The notes: a model not told the origin generated them from the letters alone. DNA of 64,000 bases from Clostridiales bacterium GWF2_38_85 (GCA_001797275.1 MGOY01000032.1:62001-126000), one strand, 5' to 3'. Counted from the first letter of the stretch, positions 45,719 through 56,476 are shown. Made by a program: numbers and translations.

Positions 45719-46717
45719 ATGTTAAACGATAAAAAGACAATATTCAGCGGAATTCAACCAAGCGGTAATCTAACAATAGGCAATTATCTTGGTTCATTAA
45801 AAAACTGGGTTACGCTGCAGGATGAATATAACTCACTTTTTTGCATCGTTGACTTGCACGCAATAACTGTTAGGCAGATACCTGCCGATTTACGAAAACG
45901 CACTCTGGAGGTACTCGCGTTATATATGGCGTGTGGTCTTGATCCCGAGAAATCAATAATATTTGTTCAGAGCCATGTTCCTGCCCATGCTGAATTATCC
46001 TGGGTTTTAGGCTGTTATACGATGTTTGGTGAACTTTCAAGGATGACTCAGTTCAAAGATAAATCAGAAAAAAACTCCCAGAATGTAAATGCCGGACTGT
46101 TCACATATCCAGTTCTTATGGCTGCTGATATACTTTTGTATCAAGCAGATCTTGTGCCTGTTGGTGAAGACCAGAAACAGCATCTTGAGATAACAAGAGA
46201 TATTGCTGAACGGTTTAACGGTGTTTACGGTGATACATTTACAATACCCGAGCCTTTCATCAGAAAGGTCGGCGGCAAGATAATGTCAATATCTGAACCA
46301 ACAAAAAAGATGTCGAAGTCTGATTCGGGTGACGGAAGCGTTTGTATACTTGATGATAGAGATACAATAATCCGCAAGTTCAAGAGGGCAGTTACTGACA
46401 GCGATTGCGAAATCAAATTTTCCGAAGGTAAAGACGGCATAAACAATCTTATAATGATTTATTCTGCCTTCAGCGGTAAAACCACAGATGAAATCGAAGC
46501 TGAATTCATGGGTAACGGATATGGTAATTTTAAGATTGCTGTTGGAGAATGTTGTGCAGACGCTTTGGGTAAAATAAAAGATAAGTATAATTTATATATC
46601 TCAGATAAAGCACAACTCGAAGCTGTCATGCGTACTGGTTCAGATAAAGCATCTTATCTTGCGCGTAAAACGCTTTCTAAGGTATATCGCAAGGTCGGTT
46701 TTGTAACAAAACCATAA
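45719..46717 (+). CDS. trpS: Tryptophanyl-tRNA synthetase (trpS)
   Basis: Charges tRNA-Trp. The 332 residues show [17 protein letters not shown] (11-27, HIGH-type GNYLG), the DLHAITV segment, and KMSKSD at about 198-203. Ribosome site AAGGTG. With only 14 nt to the preceding gene, it has no T-box or leader of its own. Confidence 0.97.
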   Translation: MLNDKKTIFSGIQPSGNLTIGNYLGSLKNWVTLQDEYNSLFCIVDLHAITVRQIPADLRKRTLEVLALYMACGLDPEKSIIFVQSHVPAHAELSWVLGCYTMFGELSRMTQFKDKSEKNSQNVNAGLFTYPVLMAADILLYQADLVPVGEDQKQHLEITRDIAERFNGVYGDTFTIPEPFIRKVGGKIMSISEPTKKMSKSDSGDGSVCILDDRDTIIRKFKRAVTDSDCEIKFSEGKDGINNLIMIYSAFSGKTTDEIEAEFMGNGYGNFKIAVGECCADALGKIKDKYNLYISDKAQLEAVMRTGSDKASYLARKTLSKVYRKVGFVTKP

Positions 46718-46721
46718 CCTT

Positions 46722-47795
46722 ATGAATATAAAATTATTTTTTCTTTTATTGTCAATATTGCTTTTAATAGGGTTGTTATCTTTTTTATTAACATTATTAG
46801 TAATACCATTAGCAAAGCATTTCAAAGCATATGATAAAGATGATAAACGGCATTCAGTTAATGGCATTAAGTTGCGTATGGGCGGATTATCAATATTCAT
46901 CTCTTTTTCCATCTTTATCATTATTATCGGAGGCTTTTCACCGCTTATTAATAGCATACTTATAGGAGGGTTATCGATAATAGTAATAGGTATGATTGAT
47001 GATATTTACGGTATTACGCCGTATATAAAACTTACTTTATTATTAGGTTCTTCAATCATTCCCGTTCTTTTCGGAGTCAGAATCGAATGGTTCAACTTAT
47101 TCGGAAATTACATAACCTTCGGAATATGGTCAATACCGATAACAATTATTTGGGTTCTCATTCTGACAAACGCAATGAATCTTATTGACGGACTTGACGG
47201 ATTGGCATGCGGAATTTCTGTAATTTCTGCATTGACTTTAACGGTGATTGCATTTATTATGAATGTAACAGATATTGCTTTGATAACATTATGTCTTTGT
47301 GGTGCAAGTCTTGGCTTTTATCCGCTTAATAAAGTTCCTGCAAAAATAACACTCGGAGATACAGGTGCACTTTTTCTTGGATATACTTTTGCTGTTATTT
47401 CAATTGAAGGACTTTTTAAAACGAGTGCAATTGTTTCTTATCTGATACCGGTGATCATTTTTTCGCTTCCGATTTTTGATGTATTTTTTTCGATACTTAG
47501 ACGAAGCATAAGGAAATCCAGTATTGTGTTGGCTGATAGAGATCATCTGCATTATCGCATGATTGATTTTGGCATTAAGCAAAGTAAAACTGTTGAAATT
47601 CTGCACATTTTTTCAATTGTTAATTCCATCGGAGCGGTTCTTCTTGCTCTTGGTAAATATGTATCAGGTTTATTGATAATATTTATTTCATCTGCTTCGC
47701 TAATAATAATATATGTATTCTTAAGAAAGGAGCGAATTGATGCAAAAGCTGATGTTTGTTTACGGAACTCGTCCGGAAGCAATAAAACTGGCTAA
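46722..47795 (+). CDS. Undecaprenyl-phosphate GlcNAc-1-phosphate transferase (TagO/WecA-like)
   Basis: Polytopic membrane enzyme of 357 residues that starts synthesis of teichoic acid or other envelope glycans by moving a sugar-1-phosphate onto undecaprenyl phosphate. About ten hydrophobic segments; catalytic landmarks are KAYDKDDKRH near 40, MRMGGLSIF, NLIDGLDGLA and the late DRDHLHYR loop. The next gene overlaps its end by 56 nt and makes a matching nucleotide sugar, which supports an envelope-glycan role. Confidence 0.88.
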   Translation: MNIKLFFLLLSILLLIGLLSFLLTLLVIPLAKHFKAYDKDDKRHSVNGIKLRMGGLSIFISFSIFIIIIGGFSPLINSILIGGLSIIVIGMIDDIYGITPYIKLTLLLGSSIIPVLFGVRIEWFNLFGNYITFGIWSIPITIIWVLILTNAMNLIDGLDGLACGISVISALTLTVIAFIMNVTDIALITLCLCGASLGFYPLNKVPAKITLGDTGALFLGYTFAVISIEGLFKTSAIVSYLIPVIIFSLPIFDVFFSILRRSIRKSSIVLADRDHLHYRMIDFGIKQSKTVEILHIFSIVNSIGAVLLALGKYVSGLLIIFISSASLIIIYVFLRKERIDAKADVCLRNSSGSNKTG

Positions 47796-48846
47796 GCTCA
47801 TAAAACTGACAAAACAGAATACAAATTTTGATGTTGTTATTTGTTCAACAGGTCAGCAAAAGGACTTAATCAATAATGTCAATTCTGCACTCGGAATTTA
47901 TCCGGATATTGATCTGAATCTTATGAGAAGTAATGAACCTTTTGAAAAACAACATATGCGTTATTCTACAGCTTTGTTCGGTGTATTCAAACAAGAAACT
48001 CCTAATGCTATCGTTATTCACGGTGATACTGCTACAGCGTTATCATCTGCAAATGCTGCCAACGAACTTAACATTCCTGTTTTCCATGTTGAAGCTGGGT
48101 TGAGAAGCGGTAACATTGCTTCTCCATATCCCGAAGAATATATACGTACGAAAATAGCTCAGATTGCAACATTACATTTTGCTCCGACCGAATCAGCAAA
48201 ACAAAACCTTATATATGAGAAGGTAAACGGAGAAATATATGTAACTGGAAATACTGAAATTGATGCTTTGAAATCAACTCTTGAAATATCGATTGATTTG
48301 AATGATATCTATCCGTTTTTAGATTTACAAAAGAACATTATTTTTGTTACTGTGCATAGAACTGAAAACCGAAATGATAAGCTTAAAAATATATTTAATG
48401 CATTGATTGAAATCTCAAAGCGAGATGACGTGCAAATTATATATTCGATGCATCCAAATAAAATAATACAAAAAGCATCTCATATGCTGAAGAAACGACC
48501 GAATATTTTTATAATTTCACCGCCATCTCCTATTATAACGCACAATCTGTTAAACCATGCCTTTCTGATCATATCCGACTCAGGTGGTCTTCAAGAAGAT
48601 GCTGCATATCTTCAAAAACCGATTCTTGTATTACGCAATGAAACAGAACGTGTTGAATTGATAACTTATAATGTCGGTATACTCGTTGGCTCAGACACTG
48701 CTTTGATAGTTGAAAATGCAAATAAACTTTTTAATAACAATTCAACATATGAAAAAATGTGCAGCGGACATTTATTATATGGCGATGGTACAGCATCAGA
48801 ACAAATTCTTGATTGTATTATTAAATATTTCAACACAAATAATTAA
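47740..48846 (+). CDS. UDP-N-acetylglucosamine 2-epimerase (mnaA/wecB-like)
   Basis: Makes UDP-ManNAc from UDP-GlcNAc for wall teichoic acid linkage units or capsules. The 368 residues include GTRPEAIK (7-14), VHGDTATAL, FHVEAGLRSGN, VTVHRTENR and SDSGGLQEDA. ATG 47740 is chosen over the preceding TTG because AAAGGAG lies 7 nt upstream. It begins inside the last 56 nt of the TagO-like gene. Together these two support ManNAc-containing polymer synthesis. Confidence 0.92.
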   Translation: MQKLMFVYGTRPEAIKLAKLIKLTKQNTNFDVVICSTGQQKDLINNVNSALGIYPDIDLNLMRSNEPFEKQHMRYSTALFGVFKQETPNAIVIHGDTATALSSANAANELNIPVFHVEAGLRSGNIASPYPEEYIRTKIAQIATLHFAPTESAKQNLIYEKVNGEIYVTGNTEIDALKSTLEISIDLNDIYPFLDLQKNIIFVTVHRTENRNDKLKNIFNALIEISKRDDVQIIYSMHPNKIIQKASHMLKKRPNIFIISPPSPIITHNLLNHAFLIISDSGGLQEDAAYLQKPILVLRNETERVELITYNVGILVGSDTALIVENANKLFNNNSTYEKMCSGHLLYGDGTASEQILDCIIKYFNTNN

Positions 48847-48886
48847 GAAAGGAATCAGATTCAACACTTAATTTGGTTGAATTAAA
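48844..48886 (+). promoter_or_regulatory. parE start region with hairpin between Shine-Dalgarno and ATG
   Basis: AGAAAGGA (48845-48852) is about 35 nt from the start codon. The interval contains the 7-bp hairpin ATTCAAC (48859-48865) with GTTGAAT (48876-48882). Folding would shorten the gap to a normal spacing. The layout repeats that of tyrS. Confidence 0.4.
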
Positions 48887-50875
48887 ATGCTAATGTCAAA
48901 AGCAAGTAAATACGATAGCCAAAGCATATCATCCTTAAAAGGCGCTGACCGTGTAAGAAAACGCCCTGCAGTTATATTCGGTTCAGACGGACTTGAAGGA
49001 TGCGAGCATTCCTTTTTTGAAATACTTTCAAATTCAATTGATGAAGCGAGAGAGGGCTACGGAAATGTTATAAATGTAACTGTTTATAACGATCACTCTC
49101 TCGCAGTAGAAGACTTCGGCAGAGGTGTACCGCTCGATTGGAACGAGAACGAACAAAAATATAATTGGGAGCTTGTATATTGTGAGCTTTATGCAGGCGG
49201 TAAATATAAAAACACTTCCGGCGGCGCATATGAGTATTCTCTCGGGCTCAACGGGCTCGGCGCTTGCGCAACACAATATTCATCTGAGCAAATGGATGTA
49301 ATTTCATATTACGATGGGTTAAAGCATTCGATTTCCTTTAAAAAAGGAGAACCGTTAGGTGAATTACAGACCGAACCTTGCCTTAAAAACAAGACAGGCA
49401 CATATGTCATATGGAAACCCGACAGGGATGTTTTCACTGATATCAATATTTCTAAGGAATATTTTCAACAATTGCTTCTCAAGCAAGCTGTTGTTAACGC
49501 AGGTTTAAAGCTGACTCTAAAATATCAAAATATAGATAGAACATTCTCCGATTTCGAATATATATATCCAAATGGTATAGTCGATTATATGTCCGAACGA
49601 GTTGGGGAAACAGCCTTAATGCCTGTCACTGAGTATTCTGCTGAACGCGTAGGCAGAGACAGAGATGACAAAGAGGATTATAAATTAAAAATCAGCTTTG
49701 CTTTTTCTTTTTCCAATGAAGTTAATTTTATTGAATATTATCATAACTCCAGTTTCTTGGAGCATGGCGGTTCACCTGAAAAAGCAACAAAAAGCGCATT
49801 TGTTTTTGCTATTGATAAATATTTGAAATCAAATAATAAATATACAAAGAATGAAGCAAAAATAACTTTCAACGATATCGAAGATTCTCTTGTTCTTGTA
49901 ACAAATTCATTATCTGCACAGGCATCATATGCGAATCAAACAAAGAAATCAATAACAAACACATTTATAGCAGATGCAATGACCGATTTTTTCAGACACT
50001 GTCTCGAAGTATATTTTGCTGAAAATCCTCAGAACGCTGAAAAAATTTGTATGCAGATTCTAATAAACAAACGCAGCAGAGAATCAGCTGAAACAATGCG
50101 TTTAAATGTTAAAAAAAAGTTGATCGGCACAATAGATATTAATAATTCGGTTGAAAAGTTTGTAAACTGCCGAAGCAAGGATCCGAACAGACGAGAACTT
50201 TATATAGTTGAAGGAGATTCAGCTTTAACCTCCTGTAAACTTGCACGAGATGCAGAATTTCAAGCTATTATTCCGGTCAGAGGTAAAACACTTAACTGCC
50301 TGAAATCAACATATGAAAAAATATTTAAAAGCGATATAATTATAGATTTACTTAAGGTTATAGGCTGCGGTGTCGAAATCAGATCCAAGTTAAATAAAGA
50401 CCTTGCCGCTTTTAATCTATCCATGCTTAAATGGGATAAAATCATAATATGTACCGATGCAGATGAAGATGGTTATCAGATAAGGACGCTGATACTGACA
50501 ATGCTGTACAGATTGCTACCAACTTTAATTATTGAAGGTAGAATATATATAGCACAAACACCTTTATATGAAATCAACACAAAAGATAATATCTATTTTG
50601 CATACGATGACAAAGAAAAATCCGAAATTCTTAAAAAAATCGGGGATAAAAAATATTCTATACAGCGTTCAAAAGGACTTGGCGAAAATGAGCCGGAAAT
50701 GATGTCTCTGACAACAATGAGCCCTGCCACAAGAAGACTACTCAGAATTACACCTGAAGACGAAAAAAGTACTGCTGAAATGTTTGACATTCTTCTGGGG
50801 GATAACATCGTCGGAAGAAAGCAGTTTATTGCTGAAAATGGTGCAAAATATCTTGATATGGCAGATATATTCTAA
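48887..50875 (+). CDS. parE: DNA topoisomerase IV-like subunit B (ParE/GyrB family)
   Basis: ATPase subunit of a type II topoisomerase, 662 residues. N-terminal GHKL ATPase with EILSNSIDEAREGYG, EDFGRGVPLDW and GLNGLGACATQ; transducer domain; Toprim domain with VEGDSA (near 438) and DADEDGYQI. It pairs with the parC-like gene 144 nt downstream. The sequence is a divergent subgroup found in Clostridia beside the canonical gyrase; assignment to topoisomerase IV rather than gyrase is by this context. The ATG at 48887 lacks a close ribosome site; a second ATG at 48893 is possible. Confidence 0.85.
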   Translation: MLMSKASKYDSQSISSLKGADRVRKRPAVIFGSDGLEGCEHSFFEILSNSIDEAREGYGNVINVTVYNDHSLAVEDFGRGVPLDWNENEQKYNWELVYCELYAGGKYKNTSGGAYEYSLGLNGLGACATQYSSEQMDVISYYDGLKHSISFKKGEPLGELQTEPCLKNKTGTYVIWKPDRDVFTDINISKEYFQQLLLKQAVVNAGLKLTLKYQNIDRTFSDFEYIYPNGIVDYMSERVGETALMPVTEYSAERVGRDRDDKEDYKLKISFAFSFSNEVNFIEYYHNSSFLEHGGSPEKATKSAFVFAIDKYLKSNNKYTKNEAKITFNDIEDSLVLVTNSLSAQASYANQTKKSITNTFIADAMTDFFRHCLEVYFAENPQNAEKICMQILINKRSRESAETMRLNVKKKLIGTIDINNSVEKFVNCRSKDPNRRELYIVEGDSALTSCKLARDAEFQAIIPVRGKTLNCLKSTYEKIFKSDIIIDLLKVIGCGVEIRSKLNKDLAAFNLSMLKWDKIIICTDADEDGYQIRTLILTMLYRLLPTLIIEGRIYIAQTPLYEINTKDNIYFAYDDKEKSEILKKIGDKKYSIQRSKGLGENEPEMMSLTTMSPATRRLLRITPEDEKSTAEMFDILLGDNIVGRKQFIAENGAKYLDMADIF

Positions 50876-50896
50876 TTACTCTTTCGTTTTATATTA

Positions 50897-50936
50897 GTTG
50901 AACAAAATAAAGCAGAACTTTTAATTGTCGTTCAAC
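50897..50936 (+). repeat. Inverted repeat GTTGAAC/GTTCAAC in the parE-parC gap
   Basis: GTTGAAC (50897-50903) and GTTCAAC (50930-50936) form a 7-bp stem with a 26-nt loop just after parE. The parE leader hairpin uses the same core (TTCAAC/GTTGAA), so this may be a shared control element. It is not a terminator. Confidence 0.4.
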
Positions 50937-51019
50937 CTACATATTGTTAAATTCTTTTGAGCTAACATGAAATTAGAAAACCTCAACCATATAAACACCT
51001 AAGGAAGGCATGTATTTTT

Positions 51020-53245
51020 ATGGCAAAAAGTAAGAAAACAATTGAAAAATCAGATATAACAGTTAAAGTTGACAATCAAGGAATTACAAGTTTTCTCGAA
51101 ACGAATTACATGCCATACACGATGAGCGTTATAGTTTCCCGTGCTATTCCGGCAATAGACGGATTCAAACCTTCTCATAGGAAACTTCTTTATACAATGT
51201 ATAAAATGGGACTTCTGGGTAGTTCCCGAACAAAATCAGCAAATGTTGTTGGCCAGACAATGAAGTTAAACCCACACGGTGATGCTTCTATCTATGAAAC
51301 AATGGTTCGTCTGACAGCTGGCAAAGAAGCCTTATTACATCCGTTTGTCGATTCAAAAGGTACCTTTGGCAAGCAATATTCGGATATGGCTTATGCTGCT
51401 TCAAGATATACAGAAGTCAAACTAAGCAAAATATGTGAAGAAATTTTTACAGGGATCGATAAAGATAGTGTTGATTTCGTCGATAACTATGACAGTACTA
51501 CAAAGGAACCTTGGTTGTTGCCGACATCTTTCCCAAACGTGCTTGTATCGCCAAATATTGGTATTGCTGTCGGAATGGCAAGTAACATTTGTTCATTTAA
51601 CCTTGCCGAAGTCTGTGATGCAACAATTGAATTTTTAAAGAAGCCTAAAATGTCCGAAGAAGAGCTTCTGGATATTCTTATCGCACCGGATTTTTCCACA
51701 GGAGGTTCTATTTTATATGATCGTAAGCAATTACTTGAAATATATAAAACCGGGCGCGGTAGCTTTAAAGTTCGAGGCAAATGGAGATATGATCAAAAGA
51801 ATAATTGCATTGAAATAATTGAAGTTCCATATACAACCACAATAGAAAAAATTAAAAGTGTAATAATCGATATGGTCAAGTCCGGAAAGCTGAAGGATAT
51901 TTCCGATGTACGTGATGAAATTGATATTGGCGGTAATAAGCTTACAATTGATCTGAAAAGATCAGCAGACTATGAAAAAATAATTGCAAAGCTCCTTAAA
52001 GGTACAAGTCTGGAAGACGACTTTGGTTGCAACTTTAATATACTTACCGGTGGCACACCTTCAACACTCGGCATAATTGGTATTCTTGATGAATGGACTG
52101 CCTTCAGAGTTGAATGTCTCAGACGTGAATATATGTTTGACCTCGGAAAGAAACAAGAAAAGCTGCATCTTTTAAAAGGCCTAAAAAAGTTGCTTCTTGA
52201 CATTGATAAAGCTATTAAAATAATTAGAAACACAGAAAATGAAGTTGAAGTTGTTCCCAATTTGATGAAGGGCTTTTCAATTGATGAAATCCAAGCCGAA
52301 TATGTTGCAGATATTAAACTTAGAAACTTGAACAGGGAATACATTATCAACAGAATCAGTGATATCGAAGGACTTGAAAAAGATATAGATGAATTGAATA
52401 TTGTACTTTCGGATGATCAAAAAATAAAAAAAATTATTCAAAAGCAATTAACAGAAATCAAGAAAAAATATTCTAAACCGAGAAAAACGCTTCTTCTTGA
52501 TGCGGAAAATGCAGTTTCTGTTGATATAGCCGATGAAATTGAAGATTATCCGGTAATGATATTTGTTACCGCCGAGGGTTATTTTAAAAAATGCACAATA
52601 CAGTCGCTTCGCGGTAGTGATGTACAAAAAGTCAAAGACAGCGATACTGTTATATATAAGCAGGAAACAACAAACAGAGCCGAAATTATGTTTTTTACTA
52701 CAAATGCTCAGGTTTATAAAGCAAAACTTGATGATTTTGATCAATCTAAAGCATCCGCGCTCGGTGATTATATACCTGCAAAGTTGGGTTTTGATGCAGA
52801 TGAAAATCTTGTATCAGCAATCTCAACGTTCGATTATTCGGAAGAAGTCGTATTGTTTTTTGAGAATGGTAAAGCTGTTGCCATTCCTTCCGAAGTTTAT
52901 CAGACAAAGACCAATCGTAAAAAGCTTACCAATGCATTTTTTGATAACTCACGCTTAATTGCTGCTTATAGAAGTAATGAAGCAAAAGAATATTTATTAC
53001 TTTCCAAGGATAATAAAGCTTTGTTAATCAACGAAAAGCAGATTAACAGAAAAACGACACGTACATCTTCCGGCTCAAATATATTTACATTAAAGAAGAA
53101 TGATGTTATTATAAAAGCAACACCTTATTATGACGATTCTCCGAAGCTTGAAAAAGAAAGTAAATATCGTAAACGCAATCTGCCAGCTACCGGAGTTATT
53201 TTTGAAGATTATGATATTAATCTTACACAACAGACTCTTGTGTAA
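51020..53245 (+). CDS. parC: DNA topoisomerase IV-like subunit A (ParC/GyrA family)
   Basis: DNA breakage-reunion subunit, 741 residues. Winged helix with the catalytic tyrosine in AASRYTE (about Y130), the quinolone-region equivalent VVGQTMKLNPHGDASIYE, tower and coiled-coil gate (about 370-490), and a C-terminal beta-pinwheel that ends early and without a clear GyrA-box, as expected for a decatenase. The ribosome site is AAGGAAGG 11 nt upstream. Partner of parE. Confidence 0.87.
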   Translation: MAKSKKTIEKSDITVKVDNQGITSFLETNYMPYTMSVIVSRAIPAIDGFKPSHRKLLYTMYKMGLLGSSRTKSANVVGQTMKLNPHGDASIYETMVRLTAGKEALLHPFVDSKGTFGKQYSDMAYAASRYTEVKLSKICEEIFTGIDKDSVDFVDNYDSTTKEPWLLPTSFPNVLVSPNIGIAVGMASNICSFNLAEVCDATIEFLKKPKMSEEELLDILIAPDFSTGGSILYDRKQLLEIYKTGRGSFKVRGKWRYDQKNNCIEIIEVPYTTTIEKIKSVIIDMVKSGKLKDISDVRDEIDIGGNKLTIDLKRSADYEKIIAKLLKGTSLEDDFGCNFNILTGGTPSTLGIIGILDEWTAFRVECLRREYMFDLGKKQEKLHLLKGLKKLLLDIDKAIKIIRNTENEVEVVPNLMKGFSIDEIQAEYVADIKLRNLNREYIINRISDIEGLEKDIDELNIVLSDDQKIKKIIQKQLTEIKKKYSKPRKTLLLDAENAVSVDIADEIEDYPVMIFVTAEGYFKKCTIQSLRGSDVQKVKDSDTVIYKQETTNRAEIMFFTTNAQVYKAKLDDFDQSKASALGDYIPAKLGFDADENLVSAISTFDYSEEVVLFFENGKAVAIPSEVYQTKTNRKKLTNAFFDNSRLIAAYRSNEAKEYLLLSKDNKALLINEKQINRKTTRTSSGSNIFTLKKNDVIIKATPYYDDSPKLEKESKYRKRNLPATGVIFEDYDINLTQQTLV

Positions 53246-53307
53246 GAATATTCACCATACAATCTTAAATTAAGCATATTATAATGATATAATAAATACA
53301 AATTAAC

Positions 53308-53337
53308 CTTCAAAAAACACGAAGAGTTTTTTTGAAA
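53308..53337 (+). terminator. AT-only hairpin after parC
   Basis: A 9-bp stem TTCAAAAAA/TTTTTTGAA (53309-53317 with 53328-53336). It has almost no GC pairs, so it is a weak candidate terminator. Confidence 0.3.
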
Positions 53338-53437
53338 ACAAGCTTATTGATCGAGGAACACTTGATAAATTTTAATGTTGGTTTTATGCTAAAATTAATT
53401 TTTTATAATTCATATGTTATAGGGGTAAGAGAATTTT

Positions 53438-54448
53438 ATGGATTCAAATATCAATGCTACAGAAACATCGGATATAAAGAGACCGTCAATCGGTATTTAT
53501 ATATTTTTCAATATAATAATATTACTTGTAGGAGCATTATCTTCAGCAGTGTCATTAGACATAATTATAATAGCTGCAATAATAAATTCGGTTTTATATA
53601 GCATTTGCGTTTTACTAAACCCTAATTTATGGTTACTGATTACGCCAATTTTAGTAGTTGCTACGGTATTCTTTATAACTGGCGATCCAATCAGTATCAT
53701 GGCATCATTATATTTTGCTCCGGTTGGGTTATTGATAGGGTATTCAATATTAAAAAAATACACCCGAGTACAGACAATAATTCGTTCAGGGTTCGCTCTA
53801 ATTATTATGATTATTCTTACTCTGGCGATTTTTATAATCACTGCGGAGGGTACTGTATCATATGAAGCAATCGACTCAATAATTAAGCAGTTAACACATA
53901 TGTATTTTGACCCAATTCGTGAATTATTAGCTTCGACAATTGAAAGTGAAGATCAGCTCACTGGATTGTTTGAGACATTAGTTTTTTCTATGAAAGCAAT
54001 GTCGCTTGCAATGGTTATAACAATAAGTTTCGCATTTACCTTTATTGTTTCTTATCTGGTAAAAAAGATAGTCGAATTTATGCACATTAAAGAAGTATTT
54101 TTTAAATATGACAATATATGGCAGATCGAACTTTCGAAAATTGCAGCAATTGTCTTTGTTATATCAACTATACTTATGTTTATATTTTCAGAAAGCGATA
54201 ACATAGGATTAAAGTTTGGAATATTTACTTTTTATTTTCCTATTTCAGCAGGTCTTGCTGTCGTAGGGTTCCGACATCTTATAGAAAAAGTTAAAAAAAA
54301 TTATATAATTCTGATCCTATTTTTTGTTTTATTCTTTATATTAAATTATATGATATTTTATTTTGCTTTTATTTTATTAACAACCTTTGGCTTATTTAGA
54401 ACACTTTTTAAAAAACCATTCGACTTTATGTCTAATTATAAGCAGTAG
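53438..54448 (+). CDS. DUF2232 membrane protein (YybS-like)
   Basis: Polytopic membrane protein of 336 residues with about eight hydrophobic segments, matching the DUF2232/YybS family in layout and position. yybS-gdpP-rplI-dnaB is a conserved Firmicutes order. Function is not established; some members resemble substrate-binding components of transporters. The ATG is preceded by AGGGGTAAGAG. No clear consensus promoter is seen in the 192-nt gap before it. Confidence 0.75.
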   Translation: MDSNINATETSDIKRPSIGIYIFFNIIILLVGALSSAVSLDIIIIAAIINSVLYSICVLLNPNLWLLITPILVVATVFFITGDPISIMASLYFAPVGLLIGYSILKKYTRVQTIIRSGFALIIMIILTLAIFIITAEGTVSYEAIDSIIKQLTHMYFDPIRELLASTIESEDQLTGLFETLVFSMKAMSLAMVITISFAFTFIVSYLVKKIVEFMHIKEVFFKYDNIWQIELSKIAAIVFVISTILMFIFSESDNIGLKFGIFTFYFPISAGLAVVGFRHLIEKVKKNYIILILFFVLFFILNYMIFYFAFILLTTFGLFRTLFKKPFDFMSNYKQ

Positions 54449-54481
54449 AAATATAACAGATAATCACTTGAGGAGGGTATA

Positions 54482-56476
54482 ATGAAAAAGCTTTTAAATT
54501 CAATAAAAGATAAAAGAAATGTTTTTGCGGCAATCGCAGTTTTGTTATCTCTAATTATCATTTCATCCTTCTCAGAAAACAATACCTTGTTTATCGTTTC
54601 AACATTGATGACATTAATATATATTGTATATACAATTGCAATTACTTTATTTGAGCTTAACGGAAAAATACCCGAAAGCAGCGGCTCGCTGCTTTCGAAT
54701 TTGACAGTTGACTTTTTTATGAAACTTGATATGCCTGTTTTAATAATTAATGATGAGAACATGATTATTTGGTATAACAAAGCTTTCGGTCAGTATGACT
54801 CCGATCGAAAAATACTATATGGAAAGTCAATTAACACTGCTACAGACAATGAATTGAGCTTTGAAAAGGTTGCAAAAAACAAGAACAACACAAATATGCT
54901 CACAAACATTTCTGTTTTTGGTATTTCATTTGAAATACGAGCATATCAGATTATTTCAAAGGGGAAAAATTACTACTTAACAATATGGTATGATAACAGT
55001 AAATTGATATGGACTCAGAAAGCTTTTGAAGCATCAAATCCTTTAATTGCATATATTGTCGTCGATAATTTAAGTGAAATCATTCAAAATATACAGGAGG
55101 ATTATAGAACCGCCTCAGCAAATGTTGCAAGGGTTCTTAATGAATGGGCTGTTTCAATTGGAGCTATATTAAAAGAATATGAGCGGGATAAGTTCATAAT
55201 GTTGTTCAGTCAGAAGTATCTTGAAACAATGATAAATAATAAATTTGAAGTCCTCGATAAAATAAAAGAGCAGACCGAAACTCAACTTGGCATACCGCTT
55301 ACTGTAACTATCGGTATTTCAAATATTATTGGTAGCTTCTCTGAAAAAGAAAATATTGCCAGACAGGCGCTTGAATATGGTCTGCAGCGTGGCGGTGATC
55401 AGGCAGTGGTAAAAAGCCAAAATGACACACAAATTTTTGGCGGCAAAACTCGAACTGTTCAAAAACGAACAAAAATTCGTTCAAGAATTATAGCTCATGA
55501 CTTGATTGCGTTAATTAATAGCAGCAGCAATGTTCTTATTATGGGACATAAATACGCTGATTATGACTCACTCGGTGCCGCAGTTGGTATTTCAAGATTG
55601 TGTTTGCAAAACGGAAAAGTGGTTAACATAATATCTAATTCAAATGATATAAATCTAAAACAAACACAGCAAAAGTTGGATAAAGTTATAGCTTATCATA
55701 ATATATTTGTGGATAAAATTACAGGTCAGGATCTCATAAATTCAGATACATTGTTGATAATCGTTGATGTAAATAACAGAAATCTTTTTGAATCATTCGA
55801 GGTATTTGATAATGTTCGACATAGAGTCATTATAGATCATCATCGTAAAACCGAAGAATACAACCAACCGATAGATATTACCTATATTGAGCCTTCAGCC
55901 TCATCAGCAAGTGAGCTTGTATGCGAAATTTTAGAACAGGTTTTACCAGCAAACTCACTTGAGAAAGAAGAAGCCGAACTTCTATTTGCCGGTCTTATGC
56001 TTGACACCAAGCAGTTTTCTCGTAATTCCGGCATTCGAACTTTTGGTGCAGCTGTTTTTCTACGCGGAGAAGGAGCAAACCCAACAGACGCACAGATGCT
56101 TTTCAAGACTAATTCTACAGATTTCATCAAGCAAGCTAAATTTGAAAGTAATACAATAATCTATCGCAATATTTTTGCAATCTCTGCAATAAATGATGAA
56201 CTAACTGAAGAAGACAAGATAGCAGCAGCGAAAGCTGCAGACAGAATGCTGTCGATGGACGGAGTTTTGGCGTCCTTTGTACTTTGTCAGATAGGAAATG
56301 TTATAAATATCTCTGCCAGATCTTCAGGCACAATTAATGTTCAATTGATACTTGAAAATATCGGCGGCGGTGGAAGATATGATGTTGCCGGTGCTCAGCT
56401 TGAAAGCATGGATATGGAGAAAGCACTTGTTCTGTTAAAGGAATCGATAGACAAATATTCAGAAAGAAAAACTTAA
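54482..56476 (+). CDS. gdpP: Cyclic-di-AMP phosphodiesterase GdpP
   Basis: Membrane-bound enzyme that hydrolyses c-di-AMP to pApA. 664 residues: two N-terminal helices (about 15-55), a PAS-like domain (about 75-165), a degenerate GGDEF domain (about 170-320) and the DHH-DHHA1 catalytic part with [13 protein letters not shown] (about 357), VIIDHHRK and [20 protein letters not shown] lies 6 nt upstream. GdpP tunes wall stress and potassium homeostasis, which fits its place beside envelope genes. A strong hairpin lies within the coding region at 54673-54697. Confidence 0.93.
   Translation: MKKLLNSIKDKRNVFAAIAVLLSLIIISSFSENNTLFIVSTLMTLIYIVYTIAITLFELNGKIPESSGSLLSNLTVDFFMKLDMPVLIINDENMIIWYNKAFGQYDSDRKILYGKSINTATDNELSFEKVAKNKNNTNMLTNISVFGISFEIRAYQIISKGKNYYLTIWYDNSKLIWTQKAFEASNPLIAYIVVDNLSEIIQNIQEDYRTASANVARVLNEWAVSIGAILKEYERDKFIMLFSQKYLETMINNKFEVLDKIKEQTETQLGIPLTVTIGISNIIGSFSEKENIARQALEYGLQRGGDQAVVKSQNDTQIFGGKTRTVQKRTKIRSRIIAHDLIALINSSSNVLIMGHKYADYDSLGAAVGISRLCLQNGKVVNIISNSNDINLKQTQQKLDKVIAYHNIFVDKITGQDLINSDTLLIIVDVNNRNLFESFEVFDNVRHRVIIDHHRKTEEYNQPIDITYIEPSASSASELVCEILEQVLPANSLEKEEAELLFAGLMLDTKQFSRNSGIRTFGAAVFLRGEGANPTDAQMLFKTNSTDFIKQAKFESNTIIYRNIFAISAINDELTEEDKIAAAKAADRMLSMDGVLASFVLCQIGNVINISARSSGTINVQLILENIGGGGRYDVAGAQLESMDMEKALVLLKESIDKYSERKT
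54673..54697 (+). other. 11-bp perfect hairpin inside gdpP
   Basis: CGAAAGCAGCG (54673-54683), 3-nt loop, CGCTGCTTTCG (54687-54697). It encodes the linker between the membrane helices and the PAS-like domain. It is the longest GC-rich perfect stem I find in coding sequence here and could slow ribosomes or affect mRNA processing. Confidence 0.5.

Noticed and set aside
54701-54730. TTGACA inside gdpP as an internal promoter
   Set aside because: No acceptable -10 box at 16-18 nt.
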